Source of the DNA: a virus | Virus record (IMG/VR): IMGVR_UViG_3300025769_015018 | Location: 1 to 27,533 of that record | DNA length: 27,533 bases | Direction: 5' to 3' (one strand) | Shown: piece by piece, positions 6,902 through 13,633 of the stretch | Position numbering within the stretch: position 1 is the first letter of the stretch | Layout: each line of letters opens with the position of its first letter | The notes under the pieces: model-generated | Databases searched by the model: none | What the model was told of the DNA's origin: nothing | What the model saw: the letters and a program-made list of their open reading frames with translations, nothing else | Position numbers and translations under genes: made by a program

Positions 6902-7199
6902 CCACCCAGATAATAGTTTGACCGTTAGCGTTAACCCTGGGGACTGCATGCCCTTGAGGGGTTACTAAGTATTGAACCCCTGTTCCGTAGTCGGTCCAGA
7001 CTTTGAACCCGCTCCTCTGAAACCTGTTCTTGTCCGAGTTGTCAAGGTCTACTCCGACGAATGCACTCGCTGCTCCGAGTAAGCATAAAACAACAAGAAT
7101 CCCAATGACGGCCACGGCTATGAAGCTTAGCGCCCCTTCAGTTATGCACCTCCCATACTCCTTCAGCTCACCTCTTTGCTCTTTTGAATATCTTTGCAT
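6888..7199 (-). CDS. Single-pass membrane protein
   Basis: 103 residues. One strong membrane segment at about 24-47 (ALSFIAVAVIGILVVLCLLG), preceded by a charged cytoplasmic-type head and followed by a soluble tail of about 55 residues. The tail reads WTDYGTGVQYLVTP, which recalls the T-G-V-x-Y-L pattern of DUF6440; this is a weak match. AAAGG lies upstream of ATG 7199. The role is unknown; small early phage membrane proteins often act in host takeover or superinfection exclusion. Confidence 0.65.
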   Translation of the reverse strand: MQRYSKEQRGELKEYGRCITEGALSFIAVAVIGILVVLCLLGAASAFVGVDLDNSDKNRFQRSGFKVWTDYGTGVQYLVTPQGHAVPRVNANGQTIIWVDDEK

Positions 7200-7203
7200 G
7201 GTC

Positions 7204-8073
7204 TTACCTTTCAGTGATTCGAACCGCGTTTTGGTAAGGGGCTGAAACGTCTCTCACGCTTGCTTGGCTGATTATGATCTTAGCAACCCCACACTCGTCA
7301 ACGGGAACCTCCATATAAACCGAATGTTCGTGATCAATCACGTCTAACATGATAGTGCCGTCCCCATACTTGCAAGCGTAGTCTGCTGCCCTTCGTAGCT
7401 GCTCAGCGTTTAACACCACCCTCGTCCCTTGGATTCCCTCCCGCGATCTAATAACGCCAGAAATATTGGGTGCTGCTTTCACGTTCCCTGGTATCATCAT
7501 GACCTTTTTTGTTGTGTCACTATCCCTTATCAGTGTACGCCTGGTCACTGTCGCTGCTTCCCAGTCCTGAGATAGGTCGATTTCAACCTCCTCGTCCTTG
7601 GCTGGTTTCTTCATAGCCTCTTTTGCCTGGGTTAGATCGACCGAAACCACGCCCTCCTTTGTCCATTCTCTAACGTCTCCCCTTACGATCGGAACCTGAA
7701 TTGCCGCCATCCCGTTTGTCGCTGTGACTGTCGATTTAATGCAGTCGACCTGACTGAATTGGATAGGGTTACTTGTGTCCCCTGGCTTGATCGGTGCCTG
7801 CTGAAAATCCCCTGTGTAGTGACCAGGCTGAAGGGAGACTTCAGCTCTGACCGCCCCTTCATTTTCCATCGTTTTCTTAAACGACTTAACAGTCTTCGCC
7901 ATGTCGTCCTGCTTTAGCTTTTTTGCGGCCTCTTTGACCGTTTTGTGTTTGCCTGGAGTTTTACCACCCATCGAGACCTCGACGGCTACCCCGTCGTTTT
8001 CGTCGACAGGGCTGGTTTGAATTTCAGGGGCAGGAATCGCTCCGCTATATTTTTCTGTCTGTTTATCACTCAT
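7204..8073 (-). CDS. Hypothetical early protein (289 aa)
   Basis: 289 residues starting MSDKQTEKYSG. The first 90 residues are polar and basic, probably partly disordered (KTVKEAAKKLKQDDMAK), followed by beta-rich segments; the last 90 residues (GTRVVLNAEQLRRAADYAC, then DGTIMLDVIDHEHSVYMEV) look like a compact alpha/beta domain. No family recognised. ATG 8073 was chosen over GTG 8100 because AAGG precedes it and because a putative promoter -10 lies at 8092-8097, so the mRNA would start after the GTG. First gene of the early operon. Confidence 0.65.
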   Translation of the reverse strand: MSDKQTEKYSGAIPAPEIQTSPVDENDGVAVEVSMGGKTPGKHKTVKEAAKKLKQDDMAKTVKSFKKTMENEGAVRAEVSLQPGHYTGDFQQAPIKPGDTSNPIQFSQVDCIKSTVTATNGMAAIQVPIVRGDVREWTKEGVVSVDLTQAKEAMKKPAKDEEVEIDLSQDWEAATVTRRTLIRDSDTTKKVMMIPGNVKAAPNISGVIRSREGIQGTRVVLNAEQLRRAADYACKYGDGTIMLDVIDHEHSVYMEVPVDECGVAKIIISQASVRDVSAPYQNAVRITER

Positions 8074-8091
8074 GTTTAGCCTTGAGCAATC

Positions 8092-8135
8092 AATATGCAC
8101 TAAACCCGCTTATGGGTCAAGCGGCAATGTGGTAT
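8092..8135 (-). promoter_or_regulatory. Putative promoter with upstream TACCACAT box
   Basis: Reading on the minus strand: ATACCACAT at 8135-8127, TTGACC (-35) at 8120-8115, 17 bases, then CATATT (-10) at 8097-8092. It would drive the early gene array from 8073. The TACCACAT box is shared with two other promoters in the window. Confidence 0.5.
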
Positions 8136-8151
8136 TGTGCGGAGTGGTAAT

Positions 8152-8185
8152 AAGAAAGCTCCCCCTAGCCAAAGCCAGGAGGAGC
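8152..8185 (-). terminator. Rho-independent terminator after the tRNA
   Basis: On the minus strand GCTCC-T-CCTGGC, loop TTTG, GCTAGG-G-GGAGC (8185-8158) forms an 11-pair stem with one mismatch, followed by TTTCTTATT. It lies 41 bases past the tRNA 3' end and before the next promoter. Confidence 0.65.
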
Positions 8186-8226
8186 CATCCGTTACTTTAG
8201 GGCAGATGCGTATTTTTCTGCCTAAA

Positions 8227-8304
8227 TGGTGTCCCCGCCGGGAGTCGAACCCGGTCTGCCGACGTGAAAAGCCGGTTTGCTATCCGCAGTTACAACACAG
8301 GGAC
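8227..8304 (-). tRNA. tRNA-Glu (anticodon UUC)
   Basis: Manual folding gives a complete cloverleaf. The acceptor GTCCCTG pairs with CGGGGAC (one G-U); the D stem is TTGT/GCAA with an 11-base loop containing GG; the anticodon stem is CCGGC/GTCGG with loop TTTTCAC, so the anticodon is UUC. The variable loop is CAGA. The T stem CCGGG/CCCGG encloses TTCGACT. The discriminator A and CCA are encoded at the 3' end (8229-8227). Total length is 78 bases. The GTCCC opening is typical of bacterial tRNA-Glu. Phage tRNAs usually support late translation where host supply is poor. Confidence 0.93.
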
Positions 8305-8566
8305 AAAGTAAGGAGGGTTTCTCGCACTCTCCGGGCCATTCAAAAGCTTCCCCTGTTATAAAGGCCGGGGCAGCCATGCGTCTCTTTCCTGGGCCTGGAC
8401 CGAGGAGCTGGCGGACCGCTCGCCAAATTCTAAGTGAGCTCAAGCATCTTGCTGAAGCGGGACTCGGGTTGTCCCATGATGACTCCCTAACGGAAGAGGT
8501 CTTCGATCCTTGTTTTTTTAATCCCCGTGCTCACTTAGAATAGTTTTACCGCAAAGCCGCACCTTG
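8305..8566 (-). other. 262-base gene-free region upstream of the tRNA
   Basis: No convincing coding frame on either strand. The stretch holds the putative promoter at 8543-8570, a 13-base inverted repeat enclosing hairpins at 8427-8541, and two further GC-rich hairpins closer to the tRNA: GGCG/CGCC around 8410-8424 and GCTGCCCC/GGGGAAGC around 8347-8376 (one mismatch). Most of it is therefore predicted to be structured RNA that would be co-transcribed with the tRNA. Confidence 0.6.
8427..8541 (-). ncRNA. Candidate structured RNA closed by a 13-bp perfect inverted repeat
   Basis: ATTCTAAGTGAGC (minus strand 8541-8529) is perfectly complementary to GCTCACTTAGAAT (8439-8427), closing a domain with an 89-base interior. 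Inside lie a hairpin GGGAC/GTCCC (8475-8459) and a 9-position hairpin with one mismatch and an AGA loop (8458-8438, sharing two bases with the closing stem). A putative -10 at 8548-8543 would start transcription near 8536, within the left arm. It matches no RNA family I recognise. Seen: the pairing. Inferred: that it is a functional RNA. Confidence 0.45.
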
Positions 8567-8570
8567 TCAA
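8543..8570 (-). promoter_or_regulatory. Putative promoter of the RNA/tRNA island
   Basis: On the minus strand, a perfect TTGACA (8570-8565) contains the stop codon of the beta-helix gene, followed by 16 bases and TAAAAC (8548-8543, 4 of 6). It would start RNA at about 8536, giving the structured region and the tRNA their own transcript ending at the terminator at 8152-8185. Confidence 0.5.
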
Positions 8571-9706
8571 GTCCCTGCTACAGGATCACCAGGCTTCCAA
8601 ATACCCAGAGGTTCCTCGAACGCTGTCCCAACCGCTACACGTTGAGCCCTTTCTGCCTTGCCACAAACATCGAACTTCAAGTCCAGCCGCTCGTCCCTGT
8701 CGTCTCGGGATTGTGCCTTGTAAGCGTAGCCCACGTTGACGTTTTCAAACACGTGCAGCTTTACCGAAAGCGCCTTATTATAGTAACCTCCAAGGTCGCA
8801 GTTTGTCGCGAAATTTTCAGACGTTACACCGTGACAAGACGTGAAGATTTCGCCGACTTTGCTGTGGTAGTAACGGCATCCCCTAACATGGCCAAATTTC
8901 ACTGACGACAACCAAAGTCCTGCCTCTGGTTTTTCAATCTGTAGATTGTCCACAACGAGGTCATTGACGTGGCTTGTGTGGGTTCTGCCTCCGTGAACTT
9001 TCACGTCCCGATAAATCCCGTCTAGCGACTCGGGCGTCCAGTCACCCTGGACTGCTACGGACCCCAACCCGACCGTGGCCCTACCTTTCCCGTGTTGCAT
9101 GATATTGCAATCCCTGACCTGCTGATTCATCAAGTGGCCCGCAAGAATAATTCCCGAATTGTCGCGTCCTCCATAACCTGGAATAAACCGAATGTCCCTG
9201 ATGCCTGCGTTCACTCCTAATAATTTCGTTCCCATGATCGAGCAAGTGCCAAGAACCAGGAATGACGGGTCTCCGTAAGAACTCAAATGCCAAGGCGGCA
9301 ATTGTTCAGGTCTCTTTTGGTTGATCTGGTTTCCAGAGTAAATGAAAACCGTGTTAAGATATCCGTCTCCGTAAATTCCAGTCCTTGGCCAAAGCTGAGG
9401 AACACCATCCCACAAGTAATTACCTGCCGGGAAATAAATCATGACTCCCGTGGCCCCGGCAGTTCTTGCCCAAAACTCGCTAGGCGGATTGTCTGGCATC
9501 TTCACATCGCGGTAGGATGGCAAAACAATCTCCTCGTAAACGGACCGTTGTAGCTTGTGGTAAGCCAAGTCTACAGCCTCCCTTCCTGTGATTGCTTTCT
9601 CTGGGCTTTCAACAAAATCAAGGATATTAAAAGTAGTCTCTGCTTGAGTCCCAATTCTTGCTGTGCCTAATGCGTTTAGTGTTAGCTCTATTTTTCGTTT
9701 TCTCAT
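8567..9706 (-). CDS. Pectate-lyase-like right-handed beta-helix protein, possible tail spike
   Basis: 379 residues. The region at about 85-125 (TGVMIYFPAGNYLWDGVPQL, then GIYGDGYLNTVF) is the typical start of a Pectate_lyase_3-type beta-helix, and the following 200 residues show short repeating strands (GIRDIRF, NSGIILAG, QVRDCNI, NDLVVDNLQIE, FGHVRGCRYY, GVTSENFATN). Such folds form phage tail spikes that bind or cleave surface polysaccharide, or host-derived lyases; no catalytic residues can be named here. It overlaps the head-morphogenesis-like gene by ATGA. Odd: it lies between replication genes and the early array, far from the tail module. Confidence 0.75.
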   Translation of the reverse strand: MRKRKIELTLNALGTARIGTQAETTFNILDFVESPEKAITGREAVDLAYHKLQRSVYEEIVLPSYRDVKMPDNPPSEFWARTAGATGVMIYFPAGNYLWDGVPQLWPRTGIYGDGYLNTVFIYSGNQINQKRPEQLPPWHLSSYGDPSFLVLGTCSIMGTKLLGVNAGIRDIRFIPGYGGRDNSGIILAGHLMNQQVRDCNIMQHGKGRATVGLGSVAVQGDWTPESLDGIYRDVKVHGGRTHTSHVNDLVVDNLQIEKPEAGLWLSSVKFGHVRGCRYYHSKVGEIFTSCHGVTSENFATNCDLGGYYNKALSVKLHVFENVNVGYAYKAQSRDDRDERLDLKFDVCGKAERAQRVAVGTAFEEPLGIWKPGDPVAGT

Positions 9707-10554
9707 TTATGTTTCACCCTTATTTCACCGTCAACAATCTCCACCTTGTCTCCTAGTGCTTTTTTAAGTTTTCCAAGAATCTCTGGCTCCATGTTTTTAA
9801 TGGAGGCCCTAGTGGATTCGTTAAACCTTGGCCCCTTTACTGACACCTTGTCTCCTGCTTTAATAAGCCCCAGCTTGACAGCCTCAGACCTGGGGACTTC
9901 CTCAACGTCCATCTGAGAATTGAAGCCCCACGGACCGTATGGCACACCGAACCCTCCAAACTTTGGATTGTTTCTGGCCACCCAGAACTTTCGATCGCTT
10001 TTTAGTCTCACGGCTCCTTCATGCTTTTTGTGATCTGGCCTAGGCTCAGACACCGCCCCACCGCGAACGAATCGCCAAGCCGGATAAGCATCGATGAGCC
10101 TTGGATCTGTTGCTAGCTGCATCGACCCATAGCCCCAGGCCTTTCTTTGCTGAGTTTCGAATATCAGCCCCAGGCGTCGCTCGCTACCGAGGTCTTGGTT
10201 TTCTTTTATCACCCCTCGCCCGCCTCGAGGCATCCCTTTTGGGAGGGCGTCAGCCAGCCCGTTTTTTATCATCCATGGTTGCATTTTATCAACAAAGGCC
10301 TGCTTACTCCCGACAGTTAAAGCCTTCCCTCTTGGGGTTGCTTCGGTTGACTTTCTCAACGACGCCTTGAGTAGCCCTTGCAACTTCGACAGCACGTCAG
10401 CAGATTCAACGTGCGCTGTAAAAAATGCTGATTCTCTAATCTCTTCAGCGGTGTTCGCCCACTGCTCAGACGACAAGGCTATCGCTAGCGGTTTAAGTCC
10501 TGAGATTCGCTTGACCGCCTCTGTGAATTTTGCGGGCTTTGTTAAAACGCTCAT
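9703..10554 (-). CDS. Head-morphogenesis-like protein (Mu gpF/SPP1 gp7-related), tentative
   Basis: 283 residues. The N-terminal half is helical (SAFFTAHVESADVLSKLQGLL, about 42-62). The centre and C-terminal part read RRLGLIFETQQRKAWGYGS, AYPAWRFVRGG, EPRPDHKKHEGAV, FWVARNNPKFGGFGVPYGPW, GFNSQMDVEEV. That series (helix ending in a Tyr/Gly turn, W-R, R-P-x-H, F-W, P-P/F-N-S) follows the layout of Mu F-like minor head proteins and of prophage proteins I associate with Verrucomicrobia, but it lacks the NCRC motif of classic members. It could be a capsid or connector protein or an injected protein. Its placement in the replication region is unusual. Confidence 0.5.
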   Translation of the reverse strand: MSVLTKPAKFTEAVKRISGLKPLAIALSSEQWANTAEEIRESAFFTAHVESADVLSKLQGLLKASLRKSTEATPRGKALTVGSKQAFVDKMQPWMIKNGLADALPKGMPRGGRGVIKENQDLGSERRLGLIFETQQRKAWGYGSMQLATDPRLIDAYPAWRFVRGGAVSEPRPDHKKHEGAVRLKSDRKFWVARNNPKFGGFGVPYGPWGFNSQMDVEEVPRSEAVKLGLIKAGDKVSVKGPRFNESTRASIKNMEPEILGKLKKALGDKVEIVDGEIRVKHK

Positions 10555-10601
10555 GGCTGCCCCACGTTATCACCTTCTGGTAATCGGTAAATGACTTTCA
10601 T
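10551..10601 (-). CDS. Possible 16-residue coupling peptide
   Basis: ATG at 10601 opens MKVIYRLPEGDNVGQP and stops at 10551, overlapping the next start by ATGA. It begins 6 bases after the stop of the replication gene. It may only serve to carry ribosomes to the next gene. The ribosome binding site is weak. Confidence 0.3.
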   Translation of the reverse strand: MKVIYRLPEGDNVGQP

Positions 10602-10606
10602 TTTTC

Positions 10607-11665
10607 TCACTCTGGCACCTCTAGGCTTGCGAGCCTCCTGTTAATGTCGGTCACAGTGGCCTTTAGTTCTTTTATGTGCTTTCCGTATTCGGCTCGCTTC
10701 GCTCGGTCTCCATTGCTTGCAAGCGGTCCAGTAACAAGGCGCTCTCGCTTTCCTGTGACATCCTGTATCTCAGCTTTGACCCCTTCGAGTTTTTGTTTAA
10801 GAGAAAACGCGATAGATGCAGCCCCACGGCCTGAGCCTCCTGCTTTGGCTTTCCCCTTGTCGCCCATTCCCGAATTTGATCCTCTCTCATGGTTTCTATT
10901 CTGCCTAGCTGCCCATATTCCTGTAAAATACGATTTCCAATTCATAACTCTCCGGCCCTTCCAGTCGACCCACCCGACACTGCATGCCTCATGATAGGCC
11001 GACACGATCCATTCAGCGTCAGCGTGAAGGTTGTTAGCGTTCCACGCCTTCACCTCAGTCAAAGAGGGCTCCTCGGCAAAGCTAGCCCTGTTTCCGTCGA
11101 CCAAGGCCCTCGCCTCTCCTAGCGGTTTAAAGGGCTGGATAATGTTAGGATCACCCTCCCCGCGTGGGGGGGGTGTATTCTTATAGTCTGTTCTGTTCTG
11201 TTCTGATGTGTTACTTTTCGTGACATCCGTGACAGTCACGTTACATCCGTTACTTTCCGTGACATTCGATGTCGGTTTTTCTTCAAGCCCCAGCTCTAGG
11301 TTTTTTATCCTTTCCCTGCGCTTTCGCTGTCTAAGCCTGTTCTGCTCTCGGACGTCGAGTCGTGTCTTCATGTCTCGATATTCCCCTCCCTTAACAACAA
11401 GCCATCCACCTGAAACCCGCTCTAGTCGCGCCCCTGAGCCCTCTTCGTCCTCCGAGTCGGGGTCTGGTCCTTCTAGGTATTTGAGAGCAGACCTCGCCGA
11501 CATTTCGGTAACATTGGCACGCCTCGCCAGTGCTGCCGGTGAGCCCATTCTGACAAAACCGTCCTCGTCCATCATTAGGAGGAGGGTCAACCAAACTACT
11601 CGAGTGTCAGTGCTTTCTTGCCACACCGACGAGTCGAGTAAGCATTCGTAAACCTTCGTGTACAT
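10607..11665 (-). CDS. Phage replication initiator / replisome organiser with winged helix
   Basis: 352 residues. The first 85 (MYTKVYECLLDSSVWQEST, then VWLTLLLMMDEDGFVRMGS, AALARRANVTEMSARSALKYL and LERVSGGWLVVKGGEYRDM) match the N-terminal winged-helix domain of phage replisome organisers, which bind the origin and load the host helicase. A basic stretch (RLRQRKRRERIKNL, about 111-124) follows, then a low-complexity linker rich in N-V-T/S (about 133-162) encoded by repeated DNA that resembles origin iterons. The C-terminal half has an HADAEWIVSAYHEA segment and a terminal coiled coil. This is the layout of lambda O-type proteins, whose gene also contains the origin. Confidence 0.75.
   Translation of the reverse strand: MYTKVYECLLDSSVWQESTDTRVVWLTLLLMMDEDGFVRMGSPAALARRANVTEMSARSALKYLEGPDPDSEDEEGSGARLERVSGGWLVVKGGEYRDMKTRLDVREQNRLRQRKRRERIKNLELGLEEKPTSNVTESNGCNVTVTDVTKSNTSEQNRTDYKNTPPPRGEGDPNIIQPFKPLGEARALVDGNRASFAEEPSLTEVKAWNANNLHADAEWIVSAYHEACSVGWVDWKGRRVMNWKSYFTGIWAARQNRNHERGSNSGMGDKGKAKAGGSGRGAASIAFSLKQKLEGVKAEIQDVTGKRERLVTGPLASNGDRAKRAEYGKHIKELKATVTDINRRLASLEVPE
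11152..11265. other. Putative replication origin inside the initiator gene
   Basis: Bases 11208-11265 hold six close copies of a GTnAC(G) element, in order GTTAC, CGTGACA, the 13-base palindrome CGTGACAGTCACG (11228-11240), GTTAC, CGTTAC and CGTGACA. Next come about four TTCTG repeats (11187-11205), an AT-rich patch (11174-11190) and a GC-rich inverted repeat with a 10-pair stem (11152-11175). Iterons, AT-rich spacer and inverted repeat inside an initiator gene mirror the lambda origin. Inferred from arrangement only. Confidence 0.5.
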
Positions 11666-11682
11666 TTCCTTTTAGCCTTTTT

Positions 11683-11740
11683 GTTACACTCATGACATTA
11701 GTGACATGCGTGACAGTCACGTTACAATGTGACAGTCACG
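11683..11740. promoter_or_regulatory. Second cluster of GTGACAGTCAC repeats upstream of the initiator gene
   Basis: Between the ribbon-helix-helix gene and the initiator start lie GTTACA (11683), ATGACA (11692), GTGACA (11701), the palindrome CGTGACAGTCACG (11709-11721), GTTACA and a second palindrome GTGACAGTCAC (11729-11739). Bases 11701-11726 match 11220-11245 with one mismatch. The likely roles are operator for autoregulation or additional iterons. I see no clear sigma-70 promoter in it. Confidence 0.6.
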
Positions 11741-11743
11741 CAA

Positions 11744-11959
11744 TCAAGAATCGCTCATTACCCATGTCGAGGGGCATTCCCTGCTTTTTTTAAGCGTGGC
11801 AATAAGCGATCTATTAACGATCATCCAAACCGTTGTTTCTTCTTCCATCGCTAGCTTTTTAACAGCCAGCAATACGTCTGGGTGAACCCGAGTGTTTCGG
11901 CCCTCGGAGCTGTTGAGCGAAGTTAGGACGGCTTTTGTCTTTGCTTTTTTAGTTTTCAT
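11744..11959 (-). CDS. Small ribbon-helix-helix-like DNA-binding protein
   Basis: 71 residues with a basic head (KTKKAKTKAV) and a core that fits Arc/MetJ-type ribbon-helix-helix proteins: a short strand NTRVHP (about 22-27), helix DVLLAVKKLAMEEE, a turn, then helix VWMIVNRSLIATLKK. Such proteins bind short inverted repeats as dimers or tetramers and usually repress phage promoters. The palindromic GTGACAGTCAC cluster begins 4 bases past the stop codon, making it an obvious candidate target. The start has no Shine-Dalgarno; an AACCT-plus-A-rich leader precedes it instead. Confidence 0.6.
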   Translation of the reverse strand: MKTKKAKTKAVLTSLNSSEGRNTRVHPDVLLAVKKLAMEEETTVWMIVNRSLIATLKKSRECPSTWVMSDS

Positions 11960-11970
11960 TTTATTGATTT

Positions 11971-12447
11971 TTAAGGTTTTTCAAAAGGTCCATCAGTCCA
12001 AAGCCTGATGGTTACCCCTTCCAGTTCTGGGTCTTGAGTCCAGTAGGATTTTCTGCGGAAGTCCCACACCTGAATATCGTTCACGTAAACCCCTTTGGCT
12101 TGCAGCGCGTCCAGCACTGCCTTCTCGAGGTTGTCTCCGTCCCCGCATGCCTGAGCACCAGTCTGACCGAGTGAAACCCTGGCGTCCTTGAACTTATCGC
12201 GCAGGCACCCATCCGGCCCATAGTGTGACTTTGGACGAATAAACCTGAAGGTAGCGTCGACCGTGACCGGGCCCTCCTCGGCTCGCGGCATCATTCCCGC
12301 AGCGCATTTCAATGAAATTAAAGTCTTCCACGCATTGACTCTTTTAGAGTTGAAAACATGCCTTTGCTTGCCTGTTTTTTCGTTTTTAAAAGTATCATGT
12401 CGAGGCTGAGGCACTGGTCGACCTTGAACAACTATCGTATAGAGCAT
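11971..12447 (-). CDS. rusA: RusA-family Holliday junction resolvase
   Basis: 158 residues from ATG 12447. RusA dimers cut four-way junctions formed during phage recombination and replication. The signature segment runs from about 102 to 133: GDGDNLEKAVLDAL, then GVYVNDIQVWDFRRK, with the acidic residues D103, D105 and D124, the helix NLEKAVLDAL and basic R131/R132/K133. The usual DD pair reads ND here (N123-D124). The N-terminal VVQGRPVPQPR is also typical. ATG 12447 was chosen because the longer frame to 12540 would overlap the nuclease gene. The start sits directly after a terminator-like hairpin, suggesting regulated expression. Confidence 0.88.
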   Translation of the reverse strand: MLYTIVVQGRPVPQPRHDTFKNEKTGKQRHVFNSKRVNAWKTLISLKCAAGMMPRAEEGPVTVDATFRFIRPKSHYGPDGCLRDKFKDARVSLGQTGAQACGDGDNLEKAVLDALQAKGVYVNDIQVWDFRRKSYWTQDPELEGVTIRLWTDGPFEKP

Positions 12448-12479
12448 AAAAAAATCCCCACAAGGAAGGCCTTGCAGGG
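12447..12479 (-). terminator. Terminator or RBS-hiding hairpin immediately before rusA
   Basis: On the minus strand, CCCTGCAAGG, loop CCTT, CCTTGTGGGG (12479-12456) pairs at all ten positions with two G-U, followed at once by ATTTTTTT and the rusA ATG. This is a textbook intrinsic terminator shape, but the T-run touches the start codon and the right arm holds the only G-rich ribosome binding sequence. Confidence 0.7.
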
Positions 12480-12494
12480 TTGTTTGGTTTAGGT

Positions 12495-13553
12495 TTATTC
12501 CTTGACTAACCTCTCGGATGGCGCTCCTTCCTCTGAGCATCCGTCAAGAAGTCTTTCCATCTCTGCGTTTAACGCCTTTCCAGCGAGTCCCGTCTTTGTC
12601 TTGACGACCTGGCCTAGCCCTTTCTTTGTCACGGTTACCATTGTGCCAAGCATTTTCATTCCGTACCCGCTCTCGTGCATTCTATCGATTAATGGCTCAG
12701 CTTTAATTTTTTGACGGCCTTTAGTTTTTTGAACCTTCCACCCTGGAATATCCAATCCCTCCTCGACTATCAACTTTTTAGCAATTTCCCGGTGCTCCTT
12801 GTGCGCCGAAACTGCAAGGTCGCCAACGTCTAAGAGCCTAGAAAGATCTTGGGGGCTAGTTACTGCTGACGGTGAAGCCCATTCAACCTCTCCGATTAGC
12901 TCGTTTCTTTCGCTGCAAGATGCTCTTGCGGGGCAGTATCGGCAATGGTCCCCTGCATTGGCAGGGGCGTAAGGGTCGTGCGCTTTTTCAGCAATGGAAT
13001 CTATCGCAGTAGCAATCATGTCTAACCCCTGCCACCCGTACGAAGCTACCGTGTACTGTGGGGATTTCATCGGGGTTGCTAGTGCTACGTAAATCTTCCA
13101 CCCTTCCCCTAGGTTAAACTTCTGACTTACCAGCAATGCTTGCGTAGCCAGTTGGTAATTAACCTCAGCATCTTCCCCTCCCCTTGGGCCAGACTTGTAA
13201 TCGACCACAAGCGCAACTTTTGATTCTTTCCAAAGGCTGACATAGTCCCACTTTCCAGAGTATTTATAACTCGAAGCAAAAGACTGAACGCGCTCCTCTC
13301 TTGAAACTACACCTTCGTCATTCTTCAGTAATGACGGGGTGATTACTGCTTCTATTATTTCCAAAACTATGTCGTTGCACCGCTCGGCAACTGCTCCGTC
13401 CGAAGCATCCAGGGCCTCAAAGTTTTGATGCTCTAGCGCGTCGTGGATTTCGTTTCCTCTTTGAGCTGATGCCGATGTCGTGTCCGGCATCCACCGCCCC
13501 CTTAAAAAGGAGGCAGGGCACTTATAGTAACGCCCCATTGATGATGCGCTCAT
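12495..13553 (-). CDS. RecB/Cas4-like PD-(D/E)XK nuclease with probable iron-sulfur cluster
   Basis: Likely the exonuclease partner of RecT, making single-stranded ends for annealing. Numbering from MSASSMGRYYKC: an N-terminal Cys (C12) in KCPAS, H37 in NEIHDAL, D103 in GKWDYV, the core ALVVDYKSG with D118 and K120, and Q134 in YQLATQALL. A C-terminal HCRYCPARASC supplies three further Cys (204, 207, 213). Four Cys placed one plus three is the [4Fe-4S] pattern of Cas4/AddB nucleases. It also resembles DUF2800. The last 110 residues are an extension of unknown role. ATG 13553 has GAGGA upstream; ATG 13577 would lie at the predicted transcription start. Confidence 0.82.
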   Translation of the reverse strand: MSASSMGRYYKCPASFLRGRWMPDTTSASAQRGNEIHDALEHQNFEALDASDGAVAERCNDIVLEIIEAVITPSLLKNDEGVVSREERVQSFASSYKYSGKWDYVSLWKESKVALVVDYKSGPRGGEDAEVNYQLATQALLVSQKFNLGEGWKIYVALATPMKSPQYTVASYGWQGLDMIATAIDSIAEKAHDPYAPANAGDHCRYCPARASCSERNELIGEVEWASPSAVTSPQDLSRLLDVGDLAVSAHKEHREIAKKLIVEEGLDIPGWKVQKTKGRQKIKAEPLIDRMHESGYGMKMLGTMVTVTKKGLGQVVKTKTGLAGKALNAEMERLLDGCSEEGAPSERLVKE

Positions 13554-13583
13554 GTTCTGTCCTCGTTCGTTTTTCATTTTCAC

Positions 13584-13621
13584 CTTTTAGTTTTTAACCT
13601 TACCTTGTGTCAATGTGGTAA
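13584..13621 (-). promoter_or_regulatory. Putative promoter with overlapping TTACCACAT box
   Basis: On the minus strand, TTACCACAT (13621-13613) shares one base with a perfect TTGACA (13613-13608), followed by 18 bases and TAAAAG (13589-13584, 4 of 6). It would start RNA near 13577 for the nuclease gene. The box matches those at 14870-14878 and 8127-8134. Confidence 0.5.
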
Positions 13622-13633
13622 CACCTGGTCGCT

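Noticed and set aside
7204-8073. 289-residue early protein considered as a phage sliding clamp
   Set aside because: Its C-terminal domain has mixed strands and helices, but I could not line it up with the clamp domains or their conserved ends.
8222-8443. Minus-strand 73-residue open frame through the tRNA region
   Set aside because: It runs straight through the tRNA and its upstream hairpins, has no ribosome site and no recognisable protein features.
8427-8541. 13-bp inverted repeat beside a tRNA read as a phage attachment site
   Set aside because: attP sites are not normally widely spaced inverted repeats, the tRNA is complete and functional-looking, and no integrase gene is seen in the window.
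8564-8905. Plus-strand open frames opposite the beta-helix gene and elsewhere (for example 10644-10994, 11208-11651, 23305-23904)
   Set aside because: All lie opposite well-supported minus-strand genes, lack ribosome sites and show no family features; they are shadows of the opposite strand.
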